A stretch of 64,000 nucleotides of DNA from positions 9,191,600 through 9,255,599 of the forward strand of contig NC_084816.1 of the NCBI RefSeq assembly GCF_963583255.1. Reading direction: 5' to 3'. Positions 1 to 11,929 of this stretch are shown here, one piece after another. Position numbers and translations under genes: made by a program. Within the stretch, counting starts at the first letter, position 1, and each line of letters opens with the position of its first letter. The DNA is from Pyrus communis (lineage: Eukaryota > Streptophyta > Magnoliopsida > Rosales > Rosaceae). A model generated the notes under the pieces. It saw nothing but the letters and a program-made list of their open reading frames with translations. It made no database searches and had not been told where the DNA came from.

Positions 1-76
1 AATACATAGAGGGTTTGTAATGCTTATATTAATACCGTTCATTTGTTTTTAAACAGTTTGATGACTAAACGATATT
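1..76. repeat. Flank of the outer LTR element, inverted copy of a MITE segment
   Basis: This stretch reads as the reverse complement of roughly 61165-61232, with scattered differences. The other flank of the inserted element (from 4043) matches 61243-61395 in direct orientation. The outer LTR element thus sits inside a foldback-type repeat that also occurs near the right end of the window. No gene is visible. Confidence 0.5.
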
Positions 77-3000
77 TGACACACCCCGACCGAGATCAGG
101 GCATGCTGGCCGTCACGTGGAAGTGACGTAACCATGTGCACAGTGCGGAAACTAAGAAATAATAATAAAAGTACGAATAAAAACAACCTTAGCTATACAC
201 AAAGTAAATAACAAAGTTCAGAGCACGAAAGACCTAGTGCAGTCTGGGAGAAACAACACTAAATAAACACACCCAAAGGTGGTCCTACACTGGTGATAAT
301 CTGTCAGATAAGCCGGGAAAATCCTCTGGGGAGCCACCAAAAGCGCTAGCCAAACTAGAACCTGGAGAGGCGCAAAACAGAAAGTGTGAGTGGGCAAAAA
401 CAAAGCTTTTCAAAAACCATTTCATAAACAAAGTTCTAACCCCTCGCCGTAAAACCTGTATACTTCCCAGAAAAATAGAATATATACATATATATATAAA
501 TCATACTCGGAAATATGTCATGCAAATGTCTCGAAATAAAATGCAAGTACTCAGGTAATGCCAAACAATGCCATGTAATCTGTCAGTCGGAGTCACCTAA
601 CGTGACCTGTACGGCTAAAACTAGAGCTCAAATCTCCAACTCACTAACTATACATGCACACGAATCGGAACCACCTAAAGTGGTTTGTACAACAGGACTG
701 GGTGTATAATAAGTACGCTCAGTGCTACGATCACGTGAAGACTGAGTGAATAATCGCGGATCACCTACGAGTCGGAACCACCTAAAGTGGTCTGTACGAC
801 AGGACTGTGCACCTAACTTGGATCCAAGATGAGCGTGTGGTGCGGGAGGTGAACATCACGTGAAGGACTGTACCCAACTCTGGACGGGATCACTAACACC
901 AGGGGTGCAGGTTATGAGCTCTCTATACATCTCAAATCACTACTAAACATAAACATAAACCATAACTTACCTGGCACTTACATGTGCGTCCGCAGCACCA
1001 ACACACACACATATACATATATATATATATATATGCAACTAATAATGCATAATTAAATGGGCAAACATAATGCATGGCATATAAACGTATAAACGTTTCA
1101 TTTCACTTTCTGGGAAAAACATAAGTATATAGGTATATATGGAAAACCAAAAGCCCACTCATTGGTATGTAGTGTTGGAAATGTGCCCTAAAACCAATCA
1201 TATGATGATACTTTATGGACATTTCACATGTTAAACTAATCTAGTTTAATGTAAAGGGCAAAGATTATTGTTTGAGCCGTCTCATATAAATGTTATATGC
1301 TTAAACGATAAGTCCAAGGAATATGTGATTGGAAGAATGCGATCTAAAGTAGTTAGATTCATGAGACCATTCTTTCGTTGACACATCCTAAACGTTCCTA
1401 ATCATAGGATTGTCAATTGGGCATTGACAGTCCGTTAAGATCAGTACGTGTTATGTCTTCTCTCAGGGAGAGTGACTAGTCTCGAGTCATTGGTGTGTGT
1501 GACATCAAGATAAGTACGTAGGTGCTCAATAGAGAATGAGTTCACTGAACACGATCAACGAAGAGTTCTCATATTCATGTCACATGAGAAGTCATGGTTG
1601 GGATAATGCAAATTAGTCTTTTGACCTGAGGCATCACAGTTGTCTTGTGGTTAGGTCCTTAATCTTTGATTATGTCAAAGTCACTCCATCAGGAGGGTGT
1701 CCACGGCATCGTTGGGGTTAAGCCACTTAGCCATGGAGACAAGTGAATGCGCAACAAGGGATCTCTAACCTTCAAACTGTTTGAGGGAGAATACTCTATG
1801 ATATGATTTAGAATCTCTGGCCAGAGTATGAATGAGATTTAGGAATGTGTTCCAAATCACATTCAAGGTAATCATATAAGCACAAGACTCACATTGGATA
1901 GTAGACATGAATAAACTATCAAACCAAACAATGTGGTCAAGAGTATTGTATTAGAGAAAGACCGTATTGCATTTGTAATCCTAAAACTGAATAGGTTCTC
2001 CACCTCTTCTGATTAGCTTGGGTAACCATGACATGCTGCTAGGCGTCAACCATGGTTTGTGGAAGCCCTAAAAGTGTATTATCACTAACGGGAGAATTGA
2101 AAGTAAGTTTCAATTCACAATCGATTTGAAAGAGTTTGAATCGCCCACTGCCTCGCTAAAAGGAACCTAATGGATCGTACACCGTGTAAGGTAGAGATTG
2201 AAGATTCAACGGAGATGAGTAAGAATAATTAAATGGTTTAATTATTTATGGCAAGGATTAATTAATATGATTATTAATCAAACGAATAAGTTCGTTAAAA
2301 GACCATGGGATAGTTTTGGACCTTAAGGCCCAATGGGCTTCGAACGTCAAGTCCATTGACTTAAGTTGTGTGACAACTTAATGAATAATGATTCACAAAG
2401 GCCCAAATAGCCCAATAAATCCCATGTTAAAGAAGGAGTGGTTTTGGACTTATTTACAAGTTTGCCACTCAAATGAATTAAGGAATAAGTATGACTTTAT
2501 AGCCAAAATTCATTAAGGGTAATTTTTGGGGAAAGGATGAGAACACAAGCTCTCCTTTCTCTCTAAAATTTCAGCCACCTTGGAGGGATCATCTAGCAAT
2601 CAAACTCCTCCAAGGTCACTCATTTCTTCTACAATATGCCTTGGTGTGGAGACTTAGAGGTTTTCAATTTTGGGAACTTGGAGAAACCTTTTCATCCATC
2701 CAAATCCATGGATCTAAGATGCAAGGAATGAAGGCCCTCTCTTTGGGTGATTAGCCTTTGCTTATGCAAAGAGGAATCTACAAAGGTATTGATTTCTCAA
2801 CTCACTTTGTTTTGAGTTGAGTCTTGGTTCACCTATCTACTAGGCTTTGAAGTTCATGGGTTAAGTTTTGCTTTTGAGTGCATATAAACATGATTCCGCC
2901 TTTTAATTGTTAATTGCATGTTGTTGATGTTGCTCAAATGAACTTGTTTTTCACAAATTTTCCTTCATGTAGAAGGGTCATAACCCCCTTACCTCGAGTG

Positions 3001-4037
3001 ACCACGCTCGTCCTCGGGATAGGTCTCACCTATATGCGAAATAACTATAAAAACGTAAATTTTAAAGCACATAACCAACATTATGAAATAACTTCTCATA
3101 CAAAGCTCAAATGGGGTGTATGAATACACCAACGTGATCTACTCAATCTCATGAACATCCCCATATTTTTAAAATAATTTTCCGATGCCGCACGCGCCCC
3201 CACGCGCCGGCCAAGGCACGGCCACACGCGCTGCCCACGCGCAGGCATGTGCCTGGCACACTGACGGCGTCAGTTAACGCTGTCAGGAATATTCCGTTAA
3301 CTCTGACGATTCCGTTACCGCCGTTAGGAATATTCCGTCCAAAATGACGGAATATTCCGCCATCTTCTCCGGCCAAACTCTGGCACCGTCGCTGGCGCCG
3401 GAAAATCGGGAAAATTTCAAAGCTTGATATCTTCTTCGTTTTTCAACCAAATTTCACAAAATTGGTACCAAAATGAAGCTTACAATAAGAGGAACAAATC
3501 CATACCACTTTCAAGCACTAAAACCCACAGAATCTCGCCGGGAAAACACCACCAACTCCGGCCAACCCTGTAACTCAAGATCCCGACGTCCAAAACCTTC
3601 AAACGAACCACCCCGAGCCTCCTAAGAACCTCACCAAGCTTCCTACAAGCTTGAAATTCCCAAAACACAAGAATTAACGTGTGCATGAACAGTGACCAAA
3701 TCGGGGAATCCCGAGTTCGACATGAAAACAAAGGTATCCTTACCTGAAATGGGTATGGTTGAACTCCTAAGGACCTCACGAGCACAACTATGTAGTTTGT
3801 TTCCTCGATCCGTGACGATTTCAAGGGTTTGTGGTGTTGTCCGTACAAAAAGGATAGGAAAGGGAGAGAGAAAGGGTCTCAGGACAGGGCAGAGAGAGGG
3901 AAATGAGTGTGGGTATGTGTGTGGTCCAAAATCAACTAACCAAAGCCCAAAAATGACCACACAACGAAACAAACATACTAGGGGCAAAATCGTCATTTCA
4001 CCCATACAGTAAGAAAAGTCCGGGACGGGCTGTCACA
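77..4037. mobile_element. LTR-type element (probable solo LTR), TSD ATATT
   Basis: The element starts TGACACACCCCGACC and ends GGGCTGTCACA, so it has TG...CA ends, and is flanked on both sides by the 5-bp target duplication ATATT (72-76 and 4038-4042). Subtracting the nested solo LTR (1173-2967) leaves about 2.2 kb with no gag/pol coding potential. A large solo LTR or a LARD-like non-autonomous element is the simplest reading. The left part has short internal repeats of the type CACCTAAAGTGG and CACCTAACGTGACC. The right part (about 3180-3420) is unusually GC-rich. A second copy starts at 63289. The family name is not certain. Confidence 0.7.
1173..2967 (+). mobile_element. Solo LTR, probably Copia, nested, TSD TGTAG
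   Basis: It begins TGTTGGAAATGTGCCC and ends in CA after TTTTCCTT. The duplication TGTAG flanks it exactly (1168-1172 and 2968-2972). The 1795 bp carry no coding domain, primer-binding site or second LTR, so this is a solo LTR left by LTR-LTR recombination. TGTTGG starts are typical of plant Copia LTRs. It inserted into the element at 77-4037 and is therefore younger. A fragment of the same family, lacking both ends, lies at 62164-63016. Confidence 0.8.
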
Positions 4038-4059
4038 ATATTAGTTTTAATTGATTTTT

Positions 4060-4545
4060 TGCAGACGCTATCTTTATAGGGTGATTTATAATATGAACGA
4101 TTTTAAATATAAACACAAATGTTCTATGAATTGACAACGAACAATTTTGAGAAATTTTGAGTAGGAGTTCTTACTCATCTTTGAGTAGCCAAGTATTGTT
4201 CTTTTTGGACCCCTATAATAACACTACAGTAGCAGCATCTTTATAGAGTGATTTATAACATGAACGATTTTGAATATAAACACAAATATTTTGTAAATTG
4301 ACAACGAACAATTTTGAGAAATTTTGAGTAGGAGTTCCTACTCATCTTTGAGTAGCCAAGTATTGTTCTTTTCTGACCCCTATAATAGCACTACATCAAC
4401 ATCATCTTTATAGGGTGATTTATAACATGAGCGATTTTGAATATAAACACGAATGTTCTGTAAATTGACAATGAAAAATTTTGAGAAATTTTGAGTAGGA
4501 GTTCCTACTCATCTTTGAGTAGCCAAATATTGTTCTTTTTTTAGC
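4060..4545 (+). repeat. Three tandem copies of a ~165-bp repeat
   Basis: The motif series ATCTTTATAGRGTGATTTATAA, AAATTTTGAGTAGGAGTT, CTCATCTTTGAGTAGCCAA and TATTGTTCTTTT recurs three times (about 4064, 4230 and 4398). Each unit matches the right arm of the foldback repeats at 61243-61395 and 63170-63289. It therefore appears to be an amplified half-MITE. The third copy is interrupted by the next MITE. Confidence 0.75.
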
Positions 4546-4934
4546 ATCTCCAAAGGAGATGTCAAATTTTAAACATCAAAATGATAGTTAATAGCTTATG
4601 TGGCAATTTGACATTTTGTACAATATTTTGCTCCACCCGATATATTAAATAATAATGTTATTTAATAAACTTTTTATCTTTTTGTGGAGTCCAATGATTA
4701 AGGCAACCAATCAAATATTTAAAAAACATAACAACATTTATTAAATATTATATTAATCTATTAAAATATCATTTAATAAAGACATATGCTGTCAAATTTG
4801 ACAGCAAAAGGCTTTGCCTTCAAATGACTCAACATCATCTAAGAAATTGAAGGCTCAGTTGGAGAGAGTTTGCTGCTATTTTTTACTGTTGTATGCTTAC
4901 ATGACAATTTTGACATCTCCTTTGGAAATGCTCT
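4543..4934. mobile_element. Tourist-like MITE
   Basis: The ends are inverted: GCATCTCCAAAGGAGATGTC on the left and GACATCTCCTTTGGAAATGC on the right, with TTA/TAA trinucleotides at the borders. About 390 bp, AT-rich and non-coding. It resembles the elements at 21113-21526 and 21974-22586, whose ends also contain CATCTCCAA. It interrupts the third unit of the preceding tandem repeat. Confidence 0.6.
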
Positions 4935-5111
4935 AATTGCACTACAGCAGCAGCACTGCAACATCACTAGTAACAGAACATTGCTATTGTAACCTTGGTT
5001 GCGTGGGCCACAATGGCCAACAAATATTGACCCAAGTTGGGTCACCCAACATGGAACATGTGAGCCCAGTGACCTAAGTTGGTGTACTTGCTAGTAAAAT
5101 TAGTATTGATT

Positions 5112-5312
5112 TTACCTGTTACACCTGTTTTAGTTGAAAGAGCTTTTTCGATGGTGAAAATTGTGAAGAATCCACAACGTAATAGGATGGGTGATCAATG
5201 ATTGAATGATAGTTTGGTTGTGTACATTAAGAAAGAGGTATTTGATTTTATTGATAATGATGTTGTAATACAACGTCTCCAAAATATGAGAACACGTCGT
5301 GGACAATTATAA
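5112..5312 (+). pseudogene. hAT transposase C-terminal fragment
   Basis: A frame running to TAA at 5310-5312 reads PVLVERAFSMVKIVKN, then NPQRNRMGDQ, an in-frame TGA (5199-5201), then LNDSLVVYIKKEVFDFIDND and ends MRTRRGQL. The ERAFS..K..K...R..M.D..LNDSL pattern is the C-terminal dimerisation region of plant hAT-family transposases. Only this last part is recognisable; I saw no upstream DDE or zinc-finger coding and no TIR pair. It is an inactive relic. The nonsense codon is a CAA TGA where TGG (Trp) is usual in the family, from memory. Confidence 0.6.
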
Positions 5313-6780
5313 ATGAAATTATGCTAGATTTCTGAAAGCTATTTTTTAACCCCATTATCTTAAATTCCTAGTTTCGCCACTGTATGCACTACTAAATATT
5401 TTTAAAGTTTGAATTGAATAAATTAAGAGACAAATAAATACGAGTATACAGAAGAAGAAAATAAGTGTGCGGCAATCTTTCATTTGTGAAGTATTAATTT
5501 AACATTTTGTCAATTATTTGAACGTTAATGTCTGATATTTCGTAAGGGTGTCAACATCAATCCAATGACATCTAAAGCTTGTAGATTGACAATCTCACTT
5601 TAACTTATAACACTCCGGTCGACTGCTTCATAATTTATCTACACTCATTGTGGAAATGTCGAAAGCTGAATTAAAAGTATGAAAATCACTGCTCTTATTA
5701 ATACCTCAAAAGAATTTTAACTTTCTCAAAGATGGGATGAAGATTATTTCCAGTCGAAGCAAGTGACGATGCGCACCCAAAAATATGACTGACCAACTAA
5801 CCAGCATATGGGATGAAGATTTTTAAGGGTGGCCGATTCCTTTCAACGGATTTATATAAAGTTCGTAAACTAACGTCCGTACTATGGAAATCTTGATTAA
5901 CCTTAAACGCATTAAAAAATGATAAAATTTGTAAAGTAATGTACGAATGATATAAATCTTGGTAGAAGTAATTTAAAATCAAATTTCAATTTGTGAACTA
6001 ATCAAAATCAAATATTGACACAATGTATCGATCGAGTATATCGACGACTTACTAAAAAATAATAATTTTAACAACAATAAGCTGAGATTATATCATTTCA
6101 GCCAAAGTCCTAAAATGAAACCCTTAATAAATTGTTTGATAAAAAATTATTATACACTGTTTGTTTTTTTGTTTTCTATCAATTAATCAATGGGTGAATG
6201 ATTTTTGGCATATTTTCATTTTGTATAAAGATTTTTACATCATCTTTATATAAATTAAAGATAATGTTATTCACATATCTTTTTTAACTTTCACACACCT
6301 TTAGTAGTTTTAACACATTAATTTTTTTTAGTTCGTTCAATTGATGGCCAAAAATTATGAAGAGTATACAAGGTAAAGGATTGGATTGCTTCGGACCTTA
6401 GTGTCCAGAGCTTAAAGATTAATTCATCTGAACATCTGATTGATGTGTAAAAGAATTTAGAACTGTTGATTTGTGTGTGATGGACCATCGAAATGAGTTG
6501 ATGAAGACCGTTGAATTCAATATATGCGGCTCAAATAAGTTGATTCTTAAACTTTGAACACTAAAAGTCGGAGCGGATTCAATTCCCGAGGTAAAATGAT
6601 TGTGTAGCACCACCCAAAAGAAAGCAAATGCCAACCAAAACAGTAGAAAAGCACCAAAAACAAAAGCAAACAGAGCGCGAGAGAGAGAGAGCAGTCCCAG
6701 TGAAAGCTGAAGAAGCTAGAATCTCTCTTTCCTCGAACACTTAAACACGCAGTCGAAAATACAACATATATACAACACAC
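5313..6780. other. Intergenic region upstream of the SOSEKI gene
   Basis: AT-rich spacer with no convincing coding sequence. A short GA-rich tract lies at about 6677-6692. Alternating purine-pyrimidine ATATAT runs around 6766-6790 could serve as a TATA region for the next gene, but this is not established. Confidence 0.5.
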
Positions 6781-7178
6781 ATATATATACCGCACGCTGC
6801 ACAGTGTTTCCGCCAAACTCTGCAAATGCATTAAATGCCGGCTCCACTTCCACTTCCTCCATTTTTTTATCAGCTTCCTCTCGTGGTATCTCTCTGTCTG
6901 TGTTTTCTTGTCTCTTTGTCTCGCCACCACTATACCAAATTCAAATTCCTGATTGCTTTGAAAGGTTCCAACTCTCTCAAACTCCCTCTCCGATCCGATT
7001 TGCTCCGCCATTTCTAAAACCCACCATTTTTTTCAGCTGTTTTCTCACTGATCTCAGCAGCAAATCCGCCACTGGAGCTCAGAGAGCTCCGTTTAGCAGA
7101 TTTTGGCGACGACCCTGAACCCAAAAGCTTTCAAATTTCTCAGAAAGCGGTGGAAGTGAACTGAGAACGAAGGAAGCA

Positions 7179-10100
7179 ATGGAGGGTAGGATGAAGAAGT
7201 ACAGCCAAGTGAGTCCGGAGAGGGCGAAAGTGTGGACTGAGAAGTCGCCCAAGTACCATCAGAACCGAAAAGTCCCGGTGGTTTACTATCTCTCACGAAA
7301 CCGGCAGCTTCAACACCCCCATTTCATGGAGGTTCCTGTAACCTCTCCCCAAGGGCTCTACCTCAAAGGTATTGAATATTCAAATAGTAAAAACATGAAT
7401 TTCTGGGGTTTTTCTTAGTGGGGTATTTTTTATTTGTTTATTTTTTTTTTCTGAATTTGTTGAGGATTTATTTGTGAATTTCAATTTTGTTTGGTGCAGA
7501 TGTGATTAATAGGCTTCATTCTCTGAGGGGCAGAGGCATGGCTTCCATGTATTCATGGTCTTCTAAGAGGTGAATTTTAGTCCCTTTTCTAAAATCCCTA
7601 AATTTTTAAAATTGTATTTTTTAAGACAGTTTTGTAATTGCATTGGTTTGATTGAATGAGTGCAGAAACTATAAAGGTGGTTATGTTTGGCATGATCTCT
7701 GTGAAGGTGATCTGATTCCTCCGGCTCATGGAAATGAGTACGTCCTTAAAGGTTCTGAGCTCTTTGATGAATCGAATTCGGGTAAATGGCATACATGATT
7801 TATTTTCTCATTGTTTGGTTGATAGGAATTCAAGTTACTGATTTCAAACTTGCCATTTATTTTCTCATTCAGTATTCACCATAATTTTCGATTCCATAGC
7901 TAAGAAGTTTAAGATCCTAATGTAGATACTTTGTTTATTCATCTGTTGTTTCTGTCCAGATCGGTTTAGCCCAGTGGCAGAAATTAAAATCCAGAACTTG
8001 AAACAATTACCAGAACCAGCATCTTCTAGGAGCCAAGATGATTCTTCATCGTCGTCAAGTTTGAATGGGAAGCAAATAAAGCATTCTCAAGAAGATGAGC
8101 TCTCTCCTCCAGTTCAACGTCCCGAAGGCTCTTCTAGCGCTTCTCCGGAGTCTACAGTCGGAAAGAATTCCACTTGGGGGGGTTCACTGAGCTTGACAGA
8201 TTACAAGATTTACAAGAGTGACGGTTTAGCTGATGCTTCCACGCAGACTGAAGAAAATGGGAACAAACCTAAAGCATCAGAAACTTGTACAAGAGGTGTT
8301 TCCACAGATGGTGGGTCATTAGAACCGGATTCCAGTTATTATCATGATCGAGTGCCGTGTGTGAAAGAGAACTCTGAGATTCGCAGTTATTCAGTTTCTC
8401 CTCCTCTGTCATCCCCCAGCCCATCTTCGTCAGGTGGGAAGACTGAAACTTTGGAATCACTTATTAGGGCTGATGTTAGTAAACTCAACAGTTTTAGAAT
8501 AGCTGAAGAGGAAGACATTCGAATGCAAAACAATCCAAGGGTTAAGGCTACCAATGCACTTATGCAACTTATATCATGTGGTTCATTATCAGTGAAGGAT
8601 CACAATTTTGGTCTTATTCCAAGCTACAAGCCCCGGTATTGCCATTCGAATTTCCACTCCCCATTATTCTCTACTAAAGTAATGCTAGGAGAGCTAGACT
8701 GCCTTTCAGAGAATCCAAGGCTCATGGGTTTGAGATTGGAAGATAAAGAATATTTTAGTGGGAGCTTGATTGAGACTAAAATGCTCAAGGAGGAAGATGG
8801 ACGTACAGCTCTAAAACGATCATCATCATACAATGCTGACAGGTTAACCTAGTTTCTAAACTTATCCTTCAATTCTTTTAGAAATTTAGACAGCTTTTGC
8901 ATTAAACCACAAGTATGTGAGGGTCATCTCCTAGCATGTTTTAGTAAGGTCTTACCAAATTTTAGTCAAAAGCATACGTAGGATGATAAAATTGAGGTGG
9001 AATGGTGAAAGCCAGGGATTCTATCCGAGTTTTGAAGTTTCTTACAACCTACAAGAATTAAGATTTATAATTTTTAAATCCGATTAATCAGTTGTAGAAT
9101 TTGAATGCTAGAAAATGAAACCTTACCGATGAAGATTCCTGAGTCTAGTGCGGTTAAACATTCCAAATTATGTTAGAAGTTGATCAACTTGAGCTTGGGT
9201 CCCTTGGATGCTTTTTCATTCTTGGCGACACAAGTGCATTTTGAACTCAAAAGGTTTGGTTGCTTAGCAAGTTTAAGCTTTATCAAGACCATGATCAATT
9301 CAGTTAGGCTTCTGAACATCTCAGCTAGGCCGGTTCAAGCAATTGGAATGTTGAATCGTTTTAGGTGTGATGTCTGAGTTAGGCAGGGACAATACCTGTT
9401 AGATGGTAACTCATAAGTAATAAATAAAATGGTACAAAAGAATGTTGAATTGTTTTAGGTGTGATGTCTCAAATTCCTAAGTTAGCTCGGTCAATTACAG
9501 GGTTTGTATTTAATAACTTTTTCGGGTTTACTAGGGTAGAAAGGAATGCCTTTCTTTGTTAAGAATTTAGCTGTGGTAATATTACAAATGTGCAACTCTT
9601 ATAAAAGTTTGATTCTAAAATAAAAAATCATGTCAAATCATGAGATTTTGCATTGATCCTGAACAAGTAATGAAGCAGATTCATTTCTTTCTTTTGACAT
9701 TATGAGCCGATGCATGTTACATGCTAGCTGAAAACAAATTCAAGGGGCTACATGTCTCAGGTCCACCTAGTCGCCATCTTTGGGAGTTCCTCTCATTTGG
9801 GGATAAGTTTGTCGAGTATTCTGGAGTTCTTGTCTTAAAAAGTTATGTGGGTACTTATAAGAAAGGATTAGCCTCTGGTTAATTTGTTGATTGAGTTTTA
9901 ATTGTATCTGGTCGGTACTGGGCGGTCATCAGTTAAATGCTAACCATCCATATTTCTGATACTGCTGTACCAGCATAACTACTTTTTATGGTTCAAATGC
10001 TAAACTTGTCAACTTGCAGGAGTTGCAAGAAGCTGGATTCAGAAGAGGACAAAGAGGAGTCTACGTCAGGACGTTTGAAATGCATCCCAATATCAATCAA

Positions 10101-10326
10101 AGCTTCGCTGAACAAGCAACTGCGAAGCGAATCTATGAGATCCCCCATTTCCGATAAACCAAGGAACTCCTCAGATGGAGTTGATGGTGCACATATCAAT
10201 ACCCACTGTATATCCAATGGAGTTAGTAAAAGAATCAAAGACCCTTCATCTCTTAAAAAGCAATCAAAAAGGTTAGATTCATTTAGAGAAGAGAAGGAGA
10301 AGGTGATCAAAATCGAAGAAAGTTGA
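7179..10326 (+). CDS. SOK: SOSEKI (SOK/DUF966) polarity protein with DIX-like domain
   Basis: SOSEKI proteins are plant-specific polar cortical proteins that polymerise through an N-terminal DIX-like domain and help orient cell division and growth. Exons by eye are 7179-7368, 7500-7569, 7666-7781, 7960-8842 and 10020-10326; all introns are GT-AG and frames join to 521 residues. The DIX-like/DUF966 domain spans about residues 31-122, with the family signatures [49 protein letters not shown] and [12 protein letters not shown]. The middle is Ser-rich and disordered-looking, followed by the conserved patch [11 protein letters not shown] (about 324-334). The start is the first ATG, at MEGRMKKYS. 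The frame runs through a likely former splice donor at 10323 into TGA, losing the usual LASGARVIIQS C-terminus, which survives in an exon at 10431-10503. Which Arabidopsis SOK it matches best cannot be told here. Confidence 0.9.
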
Positions 10327-10503
10327 GTGCCGAGTCCTCTCTGTTTTCACCTTGTTCAAATTTATTACCGTAATCCGGTTTTGTTCTTGTCAATGTTGGT
10401 TGACATTTTGTTTGTTTTCCTCCAAAACAGGCTTGCTTCAGGAGCTCGGGTTATAATCCAATCCAGAGCACCTGTCGATACCACCGCAGTTGGCAGCTCG
10501 TAG
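10323..10503 (+). other. Disabled last intron and stranded last SOSEKI exon
   Basis: After GAA GAA AG (ending 10322) the sequence is TTGAGT, where a consensus donor would be GTGAGT; only the +1 base differs. A good acceptor (TCCAAAACAG) ends at 10430, and 10431-10503 then reads, in the phase that completes an AG|G Arg codon, LASGARVIIQSRAPVDTT to TAG. This is the conserved SOSEKI C-terminus. As written, transcripts would retain the intron and stop at TGA 10324-10326, or use another donor such as GTGATC near 10300. A sequencing error or non-canonical splicing remains possible. Confidence 0.7.
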
Positions 10504-11112
10504 ACACCAATGCCAAGCAGAAAAGCAAGGGGTAAATTTTCAGGTGGTTTGAATTTCAAATGATGTAAACTTGTTGGCGGGTGAGGTAAAAGGAATTCCT
10601 TTTTTTTTTGTACATCTGAAAAGTAAAAAGAAAGGAGCAATCATTTACTTTGCAAAAGGGAATGGTGTAATATTAGGTGCGGTCCTGGTTGTTGGTGGAG
10701 CTAATCCTGAGATATGGAGTTGGGTTTTTGGGTCAGGCTGTTCAAATGGGGTTCCCCTTTTCTGTAACTAGGGTTTCAAAATCTTCCTTTTTACTGTCAT
10801 GAGATGGGTTTCAGTCTCTCTCTCTCTCTCTCTGACATGATGGCTTCATCTAAAACATTCAAATTAAGTCATTCAGTTTGAGCAATGTATTACATACTTG
10901 ATTGATACTAGAAAAACTTCGGAGGTAAGAGAACAACTTGCATGAAACGAATTTACCGTCGTTATTGGGTTTCAAAATCTCGTTGGATTCCTTATGTCTT
11001 GTTGTAAAGTGGTTGACTCTTATGCAAAAGGTACTTCTGACTCTCATTTCTCAAATATAAAATGTCACTCAAAAGGTCAAAGCAACTTACTTTGGAGTTA
11101 GGTAGTAACATT

Positions 11113-11155
<43 letters not shown>

Positions 11156-11925
11156 CACTTTTCCCCTTGTTGCACAGTTCATATAATAATGCCATTGTTC
11201 CTTGAATAGTGGTTTATCATTATTGGGAGTGACAAGATTTCTAAATTATTATATTTCTTGGTTGTCTATGGACTTGGTTTTCCTCTCGTTTGGTGACAAG
11301 CTAGATCTCTTCTTTTTGGGCAAAGTAGCTTTAGAGTCAATGGGGCATGGGCTGTAAAAAAAAAAGGTTCTAAATCTACTCCCATGTGAGATGCTTTTAT
11401 GTGATGCTTAAAATTTAAGTCCTTTACACCATCATTGTGGTTTTCCGTGTCGATGTTGCCGCAGCAGGTGTAAGTTTTTTTTTCTTTTTTCATATGACTT
11501 CGTATCATACACCCAACGATAATGTGTTTGTTTTATGTAAATTGTGCTAAATAAAAGGAGCTGCGGGGGATATATGAGCTGTAATGTAAGGGCACTTTTC
11601 CTTTGATACTTTGGTGCTTTTGTCAAGGCAGTGGAAGGGGTGAGGATTGAGAATAATGTTTGGTTTTTCTCTTTATACACCAAGTGCTGGGGTTTTGCTC
11701 AAAGCAAAAAGACAAGTAGGGATACAAGGTTGCATTTATAATAAAAGCGGCTCATGAGGCGGTGGGGAGGGAGATGGGAGAGGGACTGGTGGTGGTTGAA
11801 GTGGGTGGTGGTCCTCGTGTGACCTGTCTCAGTATTTTGGATGTTAAGGTGGTGGAGATTGGACTGGACGTGGACTATACTGGATTGGACTGGGGAGAAT
11901 TGCGTTGCGTATCAAGTAGCAGAGT
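10504..11925. other. SOSEKI 3' region and spacer with CT and GA microsatellites
   Basis: The 3' UTR probably extends some 200-300 bases past the last exon. A CT run lies at about 10817-10833 and a longer GA run at about 11114-11152. I see no gene and no clear transposon ends here. Confidence 0.6.
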
Positions 11926-11929
11926 CCTT

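Noticed and set aside
3480..4012. Overlapping ORFs of 106-122 codons on both strands
   Set aside because: They lie inside the LTR-type element, have no recognisable domain, and open frames on both strands reflect base composition.
6547..7118. ORFs on both strands just upstream of the SOSEKI gene
   Set aside because: They overlap each other and the likely promoter and 5' UTR and have low-complexity Ser/Leu/Phe composition; no domain seen.
8269..8833. Minus-strand ORFs within SOSEKI exon 4
   Set aside because: Shadows of the conserved plus-strand coding frame.
10261..10540. Alternative splice from GAGAAG|GTGATC to the 10431 acceptor giving an open frame to TAA near 10535
   Set aside because: It would read the last exon out of the conserved LASGARVIIQS phase. 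The single-base loss of the AG|GTGAGT donor explains the data better, though cryptic use cannot be excluded.
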